A stretch of DNA of 64,000 nt, taken from contig CM032132.1 of NCBI GenBank assembly GCA_018894105.1, forward strand, positions 30,865,379 through 30,929,378, read 5' to 3'. Below are positions 47,814-59,857 of the stretch, piece after piece. This DNA comes from Jacaranda mimosifolia. Taxonomy: Eukaryota; Streptophyta; Magnoliopsida; Lamiales; Bignoniaceae. The notes under the pieces are model-generated. The model saw nothing but the letters and a program-made list of their open reading frames with translations, made no database searches and was not told where the DNA came from. The stretch's first letter is position 1. The number at the start of each line of letters is the position of its first letter. Both the position numbers and the translations under genes were made by a program.

Positions 47814-48620
47814 TCAGTCTTGGAGGGCCATAGACTTGGAGAGATGAATGCCATGTCCCATGGGAAGAAATCCCTTCTTCGATTCTTCCATACTAAACAT
47901 TTTTAGTATCTTATCAATATACGAGGCTTGGGATAGCCCCAGCATCCTCCCAGATCTATCTCTATAGATACGTATTCCCAATACGTATGATGCTTCTCCC
48001 AAATCCTTCATGAGGAATTATGTAGATAACCACGCTTTAGTACACTCTAAAATTCCTACCTCATTCCCAACGAAAAGGATGTCATCGACATAAAGCACAA
48101 TAAACTGTATGCTACTCCCACTAGCCTTCTTATACACACTTGGTCCATGCACATTTTTGAAAGAGCCAAACAATTTGTCCATTTTGTCAAAATGTATGTT
48201 CCAACTTTGGGATGCTTATTTGAGTCCATAAATAGATCTCTGGAGTTTGCAAACTTTTTGCTCACTCCTCTTGGATGTAAAACGTTGTGGTTGCTCCATA
48301 TAGAGTTCTTCTTCAATGTCACCATTGCGGAAAGTGGTTTTCACATCTATTTGCCATATCTCGTAGTCATAATATGTGGCTATGGCAAGTAGAATCCGAA
48401 TGGACTTAGGCATAGTGACCAGTGAAAAGGTTTCCTCGAAATCGATACCAGGTCTTAGAGTGTAACATTTTGCCACTAGTCACATCTAAAAAGTCACCAC
48501 TTCTACATCTACTCCAAGCTTTCGCTTATAGATCCATTAGCAACCAACGAGAACTATTCCCTTTGGTAGATCTACCAAAGTCCGTACTTTGTTTGAGTAC
48601 ATGGAGTCCATTTTGAATTT
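47814..48620 (-). pseudogene. Copia reverse transcriptase
   Basis: In order on the minus strand: FEETFSLVTMPKSIRILLAIA and QIDVKTTFRNGDIEEELYM (48476-48300), KVCKLQRSIYGLK, the catalytic YVDD box at 48092-48081 followed by ILFVGNE, then MKDLGEASYVLGIRIYRDRS (48011-47950). In the usual DVKTAFLNG motif Phe-Leu is changed to Phe-Arg. The frame changes at about 48216-48325 and near 48056, with a stop between, so the enzyme is not encoded intact. Confidence 0.87.
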
Positions 48621-48862
48621 CATGGCTCCAAGCCATCATCCCAAATCTATGTCCAACATAGCTCTCTTATAGGTCTTCGGATCACTATCCGATTGGCCCA
48701 TTTCATAAAGAAATCTGAACATTTCGGGTTGCTTCTTGATTCGGTTCGACCTTCTCAGAGGTTGTGTGCAAGGCTCTTTGATATATATTTGTTTCTACCA
48801 CTTGTGGGATTTTATGATCATCTTGAACTTCACCAAGTTCAACAACTATGCCTTTTTCTATC

Positions 48863-49760
48863 TTATAGAAATTCCTTTTCTAAAAATGTGGCGTTCCTCG
48901 AAACAAACATCTTTTGTTCCGAGGGATCATGGAAGTAATAACCCATAGACTCTCTTGGGTATCCCACAAATTTGCACAAGGTGGATCTACTATCTAACTT
49001 ATCTCCCACTGTCCGTCTCACGTAGGCTGGAGATCCCCAAACCATGATACATTGGTAAAAGGGTGCTTTGCCATGCCATATCTCATATGCTGTGTTAGCA
49101 CCGACTTTGAAGGTACTACACTTAGTAACTTTATCGTCGTTCATAAGGCGTATCCCCTAAAGGATATAGGCACATCGAAGAAGCCCATCATGGAACGTAC
49201 CATGTCCAACAAGGTACGGTTTCTCCTCACGGCTATTCCATTTGACTTGGGTTGTACTGAGTGGAGTCCATTGAGAGAGAATCACATTCTCCTTTAGATA
49301 ATCTAAGAATTTGGTGCTTAAGTATTCTCCTCCTCGATCCTATCAAAGAGCTTTAATACTTAGCCCCAATTGTTTTTCCACTTCACTCCTATACACTTTA
49401 AACTTTTCAAAGGCTTCGGACTTGTTCTTCATAAGAAACACATGTCCAAACCGACTATAGTCATCGGTGAAGGTGATGAAGTAGGAATAGCCTCCTCTCC
49501 CACTAACTCTTAGTGGTCCATAAACATTCGTAAGGATCAAATCCAAGAGACTTGTGGAGCACTCCGTTTGTCCTACAAAAGGAGTTTCGGTCATTTTTCC
49601 CTTTAAACAAGATTCACAAGTAGGAAGATCCTAAATGCCACTAACACTTAACACTTTGAGAGCTTCTAACTTGGTCATCCTATTCTTAGAGATATGACCA
49701 AGTCTTGTATGCCAAAGAATGGCATATTCTTGGATATCTAGTTTTCTTACTTTGTTGAAA
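48863..49760 (-). pseudogene. Copia pre-integrase zinc finger and integrase
   Basis: From 49730 down: ILWHTRLGHISKNRM with C-x2-C (pre-integrase HHCC finger), GKMTETPFVGQTE, then the core: DLILTNVYGPL, where the first catalytic Asp of the usual TDVCGP appears as Asn; FTDDYSRFGHVF; DRGGEYLS near 49330; and a broken QWTPLSTTQ segment. The part at 49144-48863 reads TAYEIWHGKAPFYQ and KFVGYPRESMGYYFHDP, the integrase C-terminal region. Two stops and frame changes at 49595-49625 and 49150-49330. Confidence 0.85.
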
Positions 49761-50220
49761 GTGCATTAGTGATAGTTGAGAATCCAATATGTATAATCCT
49801 TTGTTAAGTGTATCATAAGCAATTAAAAAACCCATTCTTTAATGCCTTCAATATCCCATTTGATATAGGAAGATCAAATCCTTCACTATCCAAAACGGGA
49901 ATTTGAAATAATGTTCTCAACAATATATGGCACATAATAGCAATAGTTCAATACAATTATGGAATTCCCTAAGTCCAACTTATTATACGCCTTTGGCTTT
50001 AGTCACAACTCTTACTCCTTAGCCAAGGCGGTGGATCATATCCACATCACTTAGTTTTATTCTTTTTCCTTGTTCTTTGTAGCAACTTACAAAGACAAGA
50101 ACCACATGCGATATCATATATTCATGAGGAAGAATTTATCCTTAAATGCACTTCAATAAAGTACATACCCTTCCAAAGGGTTGCAAGGTATTCCTTGCAT
50201 AATGGCTTCTAATGGCCTAT

Positions 50221-50502
50221 TTAGCCAAAGTAGAAACAAATAATATTGACTATTTTCTCCATAATCTTCTTGACTCCTTCGGATGCCTTTAATAGTTGTT
50301 TCCCCTTGGAGGAAGAACTTTTCTTCCTTTTACCTCCATTTCTAGCACCCCTACGGCCCATAGACATGGAGGAGGAAACAAGTGTCAAAGGCTTGCCCTT
50401 GTCATGGTAGTCTCCTTCTAGATCAACACTTTGATCAATAAAACTCAGTGAGGATGTGAGGATCAAATCCTCATGGAGATCATTGTCCATCACTACATCC
50501 AA
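50221..50502 (-). pseudogene. Copia gag fragment
   Basis: 93 codons, basic and Ser/Lys-rich (KRKKSSSSKGKQLLK), ending IICFYF where the copia gag zinc knuckle normally begins CFYC. The second Cys is Phe, and the frame stops there. Position upstream of integrase fits gag. Weak alone, supported by context. Confidence 0.55.
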
Positions 50503-52543
50503 GTAGAAAAAGCTTATCCAAGCTTAATCATCTTTAGACCATAGTCGATGACACATGACTTCGCATTCATCCTAGCTTGAAAAATCTCTTTTGACACCAT
50601 GAACCTCTCATACCTTGTTTGCTTTACAACTCTTGTAAACTTTAACCAAGGTACTATTCATGTGTCAATGAGACTTTTAAAGTTTGCAAATGCCATCATG
50701 GAACTATGGGATAGGACGATTCTAAACCCAATTCGTTAACTTTTCTCGTGTCTCTTGATCTATTTTTAATCCCGATGGGATTTGGAGCACCTTGATATAG
50801 GAAATCTATCCGTTTCTAGGAATCTAGAACAATTTTGAGGTTAAGTCAATCGTGGAAGTTTGGCCCAATTAGTTTATTGGTTTCCAAAAAAATGTTGAGT
50901 GGAACATTAAACCATTCTTGAGATTTCACAAATCCTCAAAGGCGAAAAAGAGAATAAGCGTTTGATTAAATTTGATATTAAAAGCATGTTCATGGTCTTT
51001 CAAACATGCTTTTCTCCCACTATTTTATCAAATCCTTCATCCTTTAAAAGAATTTGGGAAATCATATTTCCTAGTGAGAATCAAGATCCTAAAGACTTGC
51101 AAGTGGACCCCCGTGACTGGATGTATATCCACGAGCAATCCAAAGGTAAGCAACTTTTGGTAATTGCATCTCATGCAATTTTTGATATATTTTGCCTCAC
51201 CATTTCATGTAGATCCCCTAATGGATGACCTCTACATTCGGTGTTAAGTCAAACCTACCAATCAATCTTCGATTCAAGACGAGTACCATAGCATCCCTCG
51301 TGATCGGATGTATAATGTGTGGGCGTTCCCAAGTCAAAGGTGCATCTCATGCAAAGTGTATGGTCACAACTTTCCACCTAAGCATGACCCCCATGACCGG
51401 ATATATATCATACAAAGGTGGTAGCATCGTCATGCCATATACTATTGGTAGAAGGCTTAGATTAATTAAAACTCTTTTAATTTGTATCCATTTTGACTTA
51501 ATATTTGAAAAGCACTTAGACATTCTAAGTGGAGTGTTTTTGCTTGCAAAGATCTCATCAGGTTATCTTCTTATTTAGGTTTTCTATATCCTAACCATAC
51601 ATCTCATACATCAACAGGATATGGAAAGCATAAATAAGTAAATGCACCTAGCATGCTCCTAGGGTGGGATGACCATGAGCTTAACTAAGTGGTGCACTCA
51701 GAGCTACAGGTGCACCACCTAGTTGATTTTAGGTGGGTTAATTAAATCTAGCTATTACATGAGTGTATTCTATACATTCATAGGTCTTCAAAAGTCTCCA
51801 TGCCTCCATGGTCTCCTTTGCTCCATGTAACTTTTACATGAGAAAAAAATCATCACTCCTAGTGATTCTACTCTCATAACATTTAGAAGGTACAAATAAA
51901 GAGGTATGCAAGCCCCAATTTAATACAACCCATTTCAACAAATTGAAACATATAAAATCAATGTTAAAGGCTCATGATCGTCCCTGTTCATTCGTCATTC
52001 ATTCAACAATTAAATGAACAATAAATAAATCTAGAATTAATAATTAATTCTAACAATTAAATGCTTATCTCATAAACAAATAATTGAACAAGCATAACAA
52101 TTATGCAACTATTGGAGATAAACTTTAACAAGATTTAAGGAGCTTGAAAAATGTCAAACATTATATTGAGAACTTGCACAACACTTGTGCATTCATAACA
52201 CATGATTTAACATTATTTCTAGTCACCAAAGGAGCCCAAAAATTGCACAAAAACTCACCCAACCCATGACCGGGCACTACTGGCCGAGGTAAGCACATGG
52301 ATGGGCAGTAACTTTCGGTCACAGCCCTGCCAATGTGCACCAAAGCCAGCAGCAGCCCCTGTTTTGGGTCAAAGGCAAGTTAGGCCATTTTTGGCTCAAC
52401 TTTTGTGCACCAAAAAATGCTAGAATTCATTCTAAACATTAAATCACACATTATGGACCAATTTCTAGATCTAAAACACATTTTAAAACTGGAAATTTAA
52501 GTGCTCAATCAAGCTTCAAAAATCAAGTTCAAGTAAGAATCAT
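50503..52543. other. Copia gag 5' part and leader, unassigned
   Basis: Between the gag fragment and the inserted CACTA-like sequence. I recognise no gag motif here. Phrases such as GTGACTGGATGTATATCC (51112) and GTGATCGGATGTATAATG (51299) recur loosely. Presumably decayed gag followed by untranslated leader. Confidence 0.4.
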
Positions 52544-53756
52544 CACTACAAAAAAAAAAAAGTTTTTTACTACAGTTATATGTATAGTAAATAGTAATTA
52601 AGTGTAGTAAAAAGTTATTAGCTACGCTTGTGCTACACTTTTCTAGCCATAGGCATTGCAAGTGAGGTAAAAGCTTAACTACACTTTTTCAACTGTGGTA
52701 ATTGTCTTTTGCTACGAAATTGTCTTCAATTACTACAAATTTAAAGTATGGTAAAAAAGCTATCCAATACACCATTATCTTTCACCACAATTTAAAAAAT
52801 GTAGTATAAAGTAGTTAATCACCACACTTTGAAAAACTTAGTAAATATTTAAATAATTTCTCACCACAATTAAATATAGTAAAAATAGAACTATTTTGGT
52901 GCTTTTGAGATATTTACTAATTAGTTGCTTTTTTATTTATACACACACATCATGAGTTCATTAAGATTCGAACTCTTAACCTTAGACTTATATATATGAA
53001 GATGATGCCACTAGACCAATGGCCACTTTGTTGCTAATTAGCTAATTTAAATATATTTAATTAACTAATCAACTTTTTGATAGTAAAAATTGTTGTAGGC
53101 AAATTTTTACTTTACCTTCAAACTTGGATTTTCCTACTATTTTAAGTCACTTTGCTAATTATCTAAATTAAGTATTTGATTAATTAATCAAATATTTTTT
53201 TAATAATTATTGCAGTAAATTTTTTATTTTACCTTTAATTGTAATGATTAAAACCATGAGTAATTAAGAACTTTTTGGAGGGGTTTTATTTGTTAATTTA
53301 GAATTCAATTAATTAATTAATTATTTTTTTAGTAATAAAAATTTGAAGCAATTTTTTACCTTAAATATTATTGATTAAATAGAGCTTTCAATATATTTTA
53401 CCTTTTTTTTTTTGTGAAATTTTTTTATTTAAAATCTTAATCTTTGCTACTAAACTTTCATAAGATTCATTGTTTTTGCTTCACAAATGAAAAAGTGTGG
53501 TAAATTATTATCTTTTTTTCATGGATTATGCAGAACTGTAGCAAATGTAATATATTATTCATCACACATAAAAAATTGTAGTAAATAAATATATCTTTTA
53601 CTACGATAAGATAAAGTGTAGTATTTAATATGAGTTTTACCACACATTTTAAACTTCATGCTACAATAGAAAAATCATAAAAAATAGTACTTTTGTGCTA
53701 CATTATTTTTAATGAAGTAAAAAATATTGTAGCAACAAGCGTATTTTCTTTTAGTG
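52544..53756. mobile_element. CACTA-like non-autonomous element, 1.2 kb, in the copia leader
   Basis: Left tip CACTACAAAAAAAAAAAAG; right tip (read inward) CACTAAAAGAAAATACGC. Subterminal words GTAGTAAA, TGTAGCA and TTACTACA recur in both orientations near both tips. The flanks CAT and TGT do not form a target duplication, so the ends may be off or mutated. No coding sequence. It contains a tRNA-like module on the minus strand (52960-53020). Confidence 0.65.
52961..53022 (-). other. tRNA-like module (A and B boxes) in the CACTA-like element
   Basis: Minus strand: TGGTCTAGTGGCA at 53018-53006 resembles a polymerase III A box and GAGTTCGAATC at 52975-52965 a B box, about 30 bases apart as in tRNAs. 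The intervening arms do not pair as a tRNA, so it is not a functional tRNA gene; more likely a SINE-like remnant. Confidence 0.45.
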
Positions 53757-54088
53757 TGTATTCTTCAAAAATCTCCAACAAAACTCCAATCACATTGGAT
53801 CCAAAAATGACCAAAACTCTTTTGATCAAACATCAACATGCTATATCATCATATAACATCAATAAATGCTAAATCAACATTCAACATTTATATCTATGAT
53901 TTGAAACATACAAAAACATGAATTAACACTTAAATCACATAAAAGCATGCTTTCAATCCATCAAGCAATAGAGCCACAAGCATCATCATCCAAACACTCC
54001 AATCCATGGCTTGGATAAAGTATTTGGTGATATTGATCAATTCATCACATGAATCAATCAAATAATAATCCAAAACATAGCATGAAAA

Positions 54089-54103
54089 GGCTCCGATACC
54101 ACT
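54089..54103 (-). promoter_or_regulatory. tRNA-iMet primer-binding site of the copia element
   Basis: Minus-strand AGTGGTATCGGAGCC directly adjoins the 5' LTR; one base differs from canonical TGGTATCAGAGCC. Confidence 0.88.
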
Positions 54104-56334
54104 TGAAGTCTAGAGTAGCATTATGATCCATAAATCAAAACTTCATAAGCTTGAAAATAACTAAGCTACTCAAGCTCCCAAGGATCTAGACATGCTATAG
54201 ATCTAGATTAGGATGAAGAACTACCTCTTGTAGCTCAAAATCAAGGAGAAGATCAACTATCTCTCACAAGTCCAGAAACTGTCTAGATCTGGCACAGCCA
54301 AAACATGAAAACAATTGCCCATTTTAAACTGCTCCAAAATTCACGAAATTAAATCTGGAACACCTCAACATAGCAAAGATAGTGTGACAAATTGGATCCA
54401 AAAAGCCTTCTGGATCGCTCCAGAAAAATTCCCCAACCAAAAGCTGCTGCAGGTAGATCTCCAAAACCAAGCAAGTCAAGTGCCTTGCCTCTATTGATAT
54501 GATCCACACACCAAACAATCTTCCAATTTCCCCTCACTAGAAGCTGGAGTTAGAGAGGAGAAAATGAGGAAGAGGAGGCTAATTTTCAGGTTGGGAAGAA
54601 GAAGGAATGCAAAGCTTCAACTCATGATGCAATGCATGGAGAGACAGATTTTGGAGGGAATGCAAGAATCTAATTCTCACACTTTTAAGCCATTAATTTC
54701 TAATTTTGCATGCTCTCTATATCTATATATAGAGGGTGGGATGTGTGATGCTAGTTGGCATCACACCTTCCTCAAGGTGACCGCCCAAGTGGCATGCCAA
54801 GTTGGCAAAATTCAAATGCAAGTCTTGAATTTCAAGTGCATTTCAATTTCATTTGGAATCTTATTCCAAATTAATCAAGATGCCAATTTAAATAAACACT
54901 TCATTTAAATTTTCCCTCCAAAAATTATTCTTCCCATTAATTAAATTAAAACTTTAATTTAATTAACCTTTGATTTAACTCTTAAATCAAACAAGCTTAA
55001 CTCTTAAGCCTAAATTAGTCAACTTAACTCTTTAAGTCAACTTGTCCAATTGATGGTCAACATGGTACCAAATAATTAACTCCTTAATTATTGGTCTAAC
55101 TTAACTCTTAAATTAGTTGATTAATTTAACACTTAAATTAATCAAATTAAAATTGACCGTTGGATTGGACCTTTGAAAATCGATCACCCAACGATGATTT
55201 TTCCAACACTTGGAAAATTGCTCTACCAATTTTGGAAGTTAGTTGGCTTTTATGTGTGACCCAATATGTTCTACCATTCATTGGACATGGGCTCACAACT
55301 CTTTGTAACTTTTGAATATCTCATGTTCATTTTAGTTTAAAACTCCTTTTAAACTAATCGACTCAATTCAATTAATCTCATTAATTGAAGAGTACCCAAT
55401 CTCCATGGTCGATGTCCAACCTCAAGCCGATGGAGCCCAACTAATTGTCCAAAATGAATATTCTAGAGAACTATCATAGCTCTAAGTGTACCATGCAAAT
55501 ATGGTCCTTACATCTCCTATCTCCCGAAAGAGGCCTAAGGCAAGATATTTGTCGGCTCCCAATAGCCTAGATACTATGTCTCTATTCCCAATGTTCGATT
55601 TCCTCGTGTGACCTCACCTTTGGAAAACTCCTTTCCCAAATTGTCACACCACCTTGCGCAAGGATTTCTTGGAATCGATCATTATAGAACACATAGGAGA
55701 TGCACTCGTCCTTCACAAAAGCGCGGAGTCGAATTCCATCTTGGATCTCACAAACTTCCATGCCAAGTAGCTCATACCCAACCTCAACCCAAAAGACCTG
55801 CTAAGTGGTCAAGGAAGAGTCAAAGCATGAGGACTGGACACAAGGTTACCATGGATCCTCATGTTAGATGACGAATAATATGCACTAGCCTAAGCGGGAG
55901 AATTGATCACTAACGACTTGCCACTATGGCTATCTAGTGGATTCTCTAGAGGGTCTTCATTACCTTGTTCTCTAACAAGCACCCACTAACATGCACCCAT
56001 ATCTCATATAGGTTGCTCATGGAACAGAGTAATATTCGACTCTTGGATTTATGCATCGTTAGTGCAAGTCTATCCGGATCTTAGATGCCCTGTCTCATAA
56101 GATCCTATGACTTGGAAGATTTAAGATCATGGTCGTGTAAGACTTATTCTATGGTCATCAAACCAAGTCCCATAGTCATGTGTGATCTAAGGGCTTCATC
56201 CAAATGCAAGTGAAGTAATATGAAGCATAAGATGAAGGTGGCCATATAAAGAATATCATTCGATCAAGATTGTTTTACAAGGAAATAGCTTTTACAAGGC
56301 CAATCTGATTAGCTTGTCAGGCACTATTCCAACA
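54104..56334 (-). repeat. 5' LTR of the copia element
   Basis: 2231 bp, from TGAAGTCTAGAG to ATTCCAACA on the plus strand. Carries the same TATA-like CTCTATATCTATATATAGAG near 54714-54734 as the partner LTR. Short open frames in it are shared by both LTRs and are not genes. Confidence 0.9.
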
Positions 56335-56607
56335 GTTTCTCCTAAAAGGTAACCAAAATAAGAATACGAATTGATCACTTTTCATCACGCGACTACATGG
56401 TCGAGTAGAATAGCATCTGAAATACACCTTTGTTCAATCAGGATAATGCAACTGCGGGGCCATCATAATCATTATTTTGCAAATCATGCGACTATGGGGT
56501 TGACTTGATTAGCTTTTGGTAATTAAATGAAGTGGATTTGAATTTAGGCGACTATGGGGTCGCGCAATAGCATTCATTAAGATAATGTGTTTTCTGTACA
56601 ATGTAGT
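56335..56607. repeat. Tat spacer with repeated CGACTATGGGGTCGA words
   Basis: Irregular repeats of GCGACTAYGGGGTCGACTTG (near 56391, 56450, 56507, 56551) between the pol stop and the copia insertion. The same motif recurs at 63865-63980 downstream of the right antisense gene. Confidence 0.7.
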
Positions 56608-57810
56608 CTACACATAGAATTTTCTGAGATTGATAGCATTCCATGGCCTTGGCAATTCATTTCCTAACATGTCAGCCAATCGATATGAGTTATGCTTCAC
56701 TACTTTCACCATATAGTAGGGTCCTTCTCACTTTGGGTCGAGTTTGCCGATGTTCTGGGATACTTTAATCTTTTTCAGAACGAGGTCACCTACCTTAAAA
56801 GTCCTGGGCTTTACTCCTTTGTCATAATGTTTTTGCCATAATGGATCTATATCTTTACATCTTTGTAAAGGCTTGTAGTAGAAGTTCGTCTATCAGTTCC
56901 AAGTCAACCTCTCTTTCCACCTTATTTCTGATCGGATTGTAATGTATGATTCTAGTCGTGTGTTCAATCAATTCAGTGGGTATTATTGCTTCCGACCCGT
57001 ACACCAAACTGTAAGGGCCCTGTCCCATGGTCGATCTTGGAGTGGTGTGATAAGCCCAAAGAACCCCTGGTAGATCATCAGCCCAACTAGTATTAAATCC
57101 TTCCAATCTAGTTTTAATATGATTAAGTACAGTTCTGTTGGTAACTTCTATTTGACCATTAGCTTGTGGGTTTCCTATTGAGGTAAAATGTTGTTTAATC
57201 CCAAGGCTATCACACCATTCCCTGGTCTGTTTGCTCTGGAACTAAGTGCCATTGTCAGATATAAAGACCTTAGGTAAGCTGAAATGACAAATGATGTTAT
57301 TTCATAAGAAACTCCTTACCGCTACATCGGTGATCTTAGGCATGACGTCTACTTCGACCTATTTGGTGAAATATTCAACCGCCACAATCATATATTTTCT
57401 TTACCCTATAGACATTGGGAAGGGCCCCACAATGTCAACCCTCTATTGGTCGAATGGCCACGTGATTTGCACTGGCACAAGTGTGGTGGCTGGTTGGTGA
57501 GGGACATTAGCATGAACCTAGCACGATCAACACTTCTTGGCGAACTCGATGGCATCCTTGACCAAAGTTGGCTAGAAATACCCATTTATGATCATTTTAT
57601 AAACTAGAAACCGACATCCTGAATGGTTTCCGCAAGTACCCGCATGAATATCTTGCAAGACTTCTTGTGCTTGGTCGGGTGTAAGACATCTCAGGGGAAG
57701 TCTGGCAACAGATCTTTTGTAAAACTGGTCAAATTCATCCAAAGCAAACTTGGGCGTTGACGCCCATACCCTTTGAGCCTCAGTGCTCTCTGATGGCACC
57801 TTTTTCTCTT
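56608..57810 (-). pseudogene. Tat integrase
   Basis: Minus strand. The N-terminal finger lies near 57680-57580 (LTPDQAQEVLQDIHAGTCG, HSGCRFLVYKMI, with the usual HHCC partly lost). The core is fragmented between 57570 and 57110. WADDLPGVLWAYHTTPRSTMG and SLVYGSEAIIPTEL (57090-56980) are the well-conserved C-terminal core, and LPRPWNAINLRKFYV ends pol at the TAG 56610-56608. Several frame changes and stops, so no intact enzyme. Confidence 0.85.
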
Positions 57811-58026
57811 TGAGGTAAGCCTTAATTTCATCAATCTATGTTTTACCAAGGGGGTTCATCGCGTACACAGCGCCTAGTTGGGGTTCAGTGATGACGGGTT
57901 TATCTGATACTAAAAACGTGATGGATCTGTCCTGGGTACCTTGGATGTGCTAGCGAACTTAGAAAGTGCGTCTGCTCTCTTATTTTCCATTCAAGGTACC
58001 CAACTCAGCATAAATTTCTCAATTTG

Positions 58027-58332
58027 CTACTCTAAGCTCCTAACTTTATTGAGATAAGCATTCATAGTTATATCTCTTGCCTTGAAATTGCCCTCAAATT
58101 GTTCTGCGACAAGCTGAGAATCAGTAACAGCCATCAAGTTCTTAACTCCTCTATCCAGTGCCATCTTCATTCCAGCAATAAGAGCTTCACATTTCGCTCC
58201 ATTGTTGGCGATAGGGTAGTTCAGCTTGACGGCGAAATCATATTCCTCACCTTGGGAAGAGCACAATAATATCCCAGTCCCACATCCTATATTTGTAGCC
58301 GATCCATCGACATGCAAGGACCAGGTTAGCAT
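58027..58332 (-). pseudogene. Tat additional RNase H
   Basis: 101 codons: HVDGSATNIGCGTGILL, KCEALIAGMKMALDRGV and AVTDSQLVAEQF, giving the Asp, Glu and Asp of an active RNase H. It lies between the ordinary RNase H and integrase, the arrangement that defines the Tat lineage (acquired archaeal/plant-type RNase H). The catalytic residues are retained, but the flanking frame is broken. Confidence 0.88.
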
Positions 58333-58489
58333 CTACGCTTCTTGGAGTAGTGGTAGGTCAACTCGTTCTGCTACAAAATCTGCTAAACTGGAGCTTTTAT
58401 CACAACCCGTGGTTGAAATTTGAAGTCGAATTCTCCTAACTCAATAGCCCACTTAGTCAACCTTCTCGTAGTATCTGGTTAGAGAGTAT

Positions 58490-59700
58490 CTATTTCAAAG
58501 GTTGGTTTGTCAAGACGACGATGGTGTGAGACAGAAAATAAGGTCTCAATTTTCTCACTGTAGTAACCTGTGCCAAGGCGAACCTTTCTATTTCTAGGTA
58601 GTTATGTTCGGGACCTTGCAAAACCCTACTAATGTAATACACTGGCTTGCTTGCTCCTTCTTGCATTGATACCAAAACTAAGCTAACGGCAATCGTCAAC
58701 ACAACTAAATACAAGTGCAAAATTTCCCCAATTGTAGGCCTGGCTAGCACGGGGGGTCGAGAGAGGTATTCTTTGAGTTCGACTAGAGCCTAGTAATATC
58801 CTTCTATCCACTGAAACTTCTTTGCATTCCTTAACACTTAAAAAAAGGGCAAACTTTTATCCGCCAATCGTGCAATAAACCGACCCAAAGTGACGATCCT
58901 CCATACCAGTCTCTAGACATCCCTAATTGTCTACGGAGGTGTTATATCCTGTATAGCCTAAATTTTCTAGGGATTGACTTCAATTCCCATTGGCTGACCA
59001 TGTATATGAGAAACTTTCCTCCTCTCACTTTGAAAGTGCATTTAGTCATATTAAGTTTCATACCAAAAGCACGGAGGATGGAAAAGGTATGGACGAGGTC
59101 AGCTAGATGGTCAGCTTATTTCTCCATTTTTACAATCATGTCGTCAACATACACTTCCATAGATCGACCTATCTCATTTTAAACATAAAATTAACTAATC
59201 TCTGGTAAGTTGCGCTAGCTTTTTTCAATCCGAAGGGCATAACCAAGAAACAGTATATGCCATTGGGCACCACGAAAGAAGTTTTATCCTGATCCTCAGG
59301 GGCCATAAAAATTTGATAATACCTTTGTAAGGCATCCATCGTGCTTAAGAGATCACATTTAGTAGTAGAATCAACAAATAAGTCTATACGAGGTAGACGA
59401 TATAGGTCTTTAAGGCATGCTTTATTAAGATCAGTGAAATCATTACACATTCTCCATTTTCCCTCATTCTTGGGGACTAAGACTACATTACATAACCAAC
59501 TAGGATATTGGATCTCAATAATGTAGCCTACGTCTAGGAGCTTGTTAACCTCTACCTAAATGATCTAAGTCCTTTCAGCATTAAAAGTTCTGGCCTTCTG
59601 TCGGACTGGCTTGTATGTGGGTCAACATTAATGCAATGTATGATGATTTTAGGATCAATGCCCTATAACTCAGCAGCCTTCCATGCAAAGGCATCAACAT
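58490..59700 (-). pseudogene. Tat reverse transcriptase and RNase H
   Basis: Minus strand. RT: MCNDFTDLNKACLKDLYRLPRID, where the usual VDYTDLN is changed, MDALQRYYQIFMAPEDQDKTSF, and VMPFGLKKASATYQRLV (59450-59169). The catalytic box YVDDMIVK lies at 59151-59140 in another phase. RNase H follows: KPVYYISRVLQGPEHNYLEIERFALA (58660-58580), ending near VVLTNQPLK. Frame breaks near 59165, 58990 and 58800. Confidence 0.85.
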
Positions 59701-59857
59701 TCCTCTGGAGAAAGTCGATGAGCATGCATTCCATTTGACCCCCCAAGTTTGCACCTATTTGATTTTTTTTGTCAGGGTTTCTTCGTTCTAGATCAATAGA
59801 TTTAAATTCTTCGACCAACTCGACCCTAGTATTCTTGATCTTCCTCTTCTTGTTAAC

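Larger units (their letters stand above)
44856..56334 (-). mobile_element. Ty1/copia retrotransposon inserted in the Tat element
   Basis: LTRs of 2246 bp (44856-47101) and 2231 bp (54104-56334), each TG to CA, flanked by GTTTT and GTTTC (one mismatch). The minus-strand primer site AGTGGTATCGGAGCC at 54089-54103 sets the orientation. Pol fragments follow the copia order integrase, RT, RNase H towards lower coordinates. All are broken by stops and frameshifts. A 1.2-kb CACTA-like sequence interrupts the 5' leader. At 11.5 kb it is long for copia, mainly because of its LTRs and leader. Confidence 0.9.

Noticed and set aside
52961..53022. Functional tRNA gene
   Set aside because: A- and B-box-like words are present, but no acceptor, anticodon or T arms pair properly.
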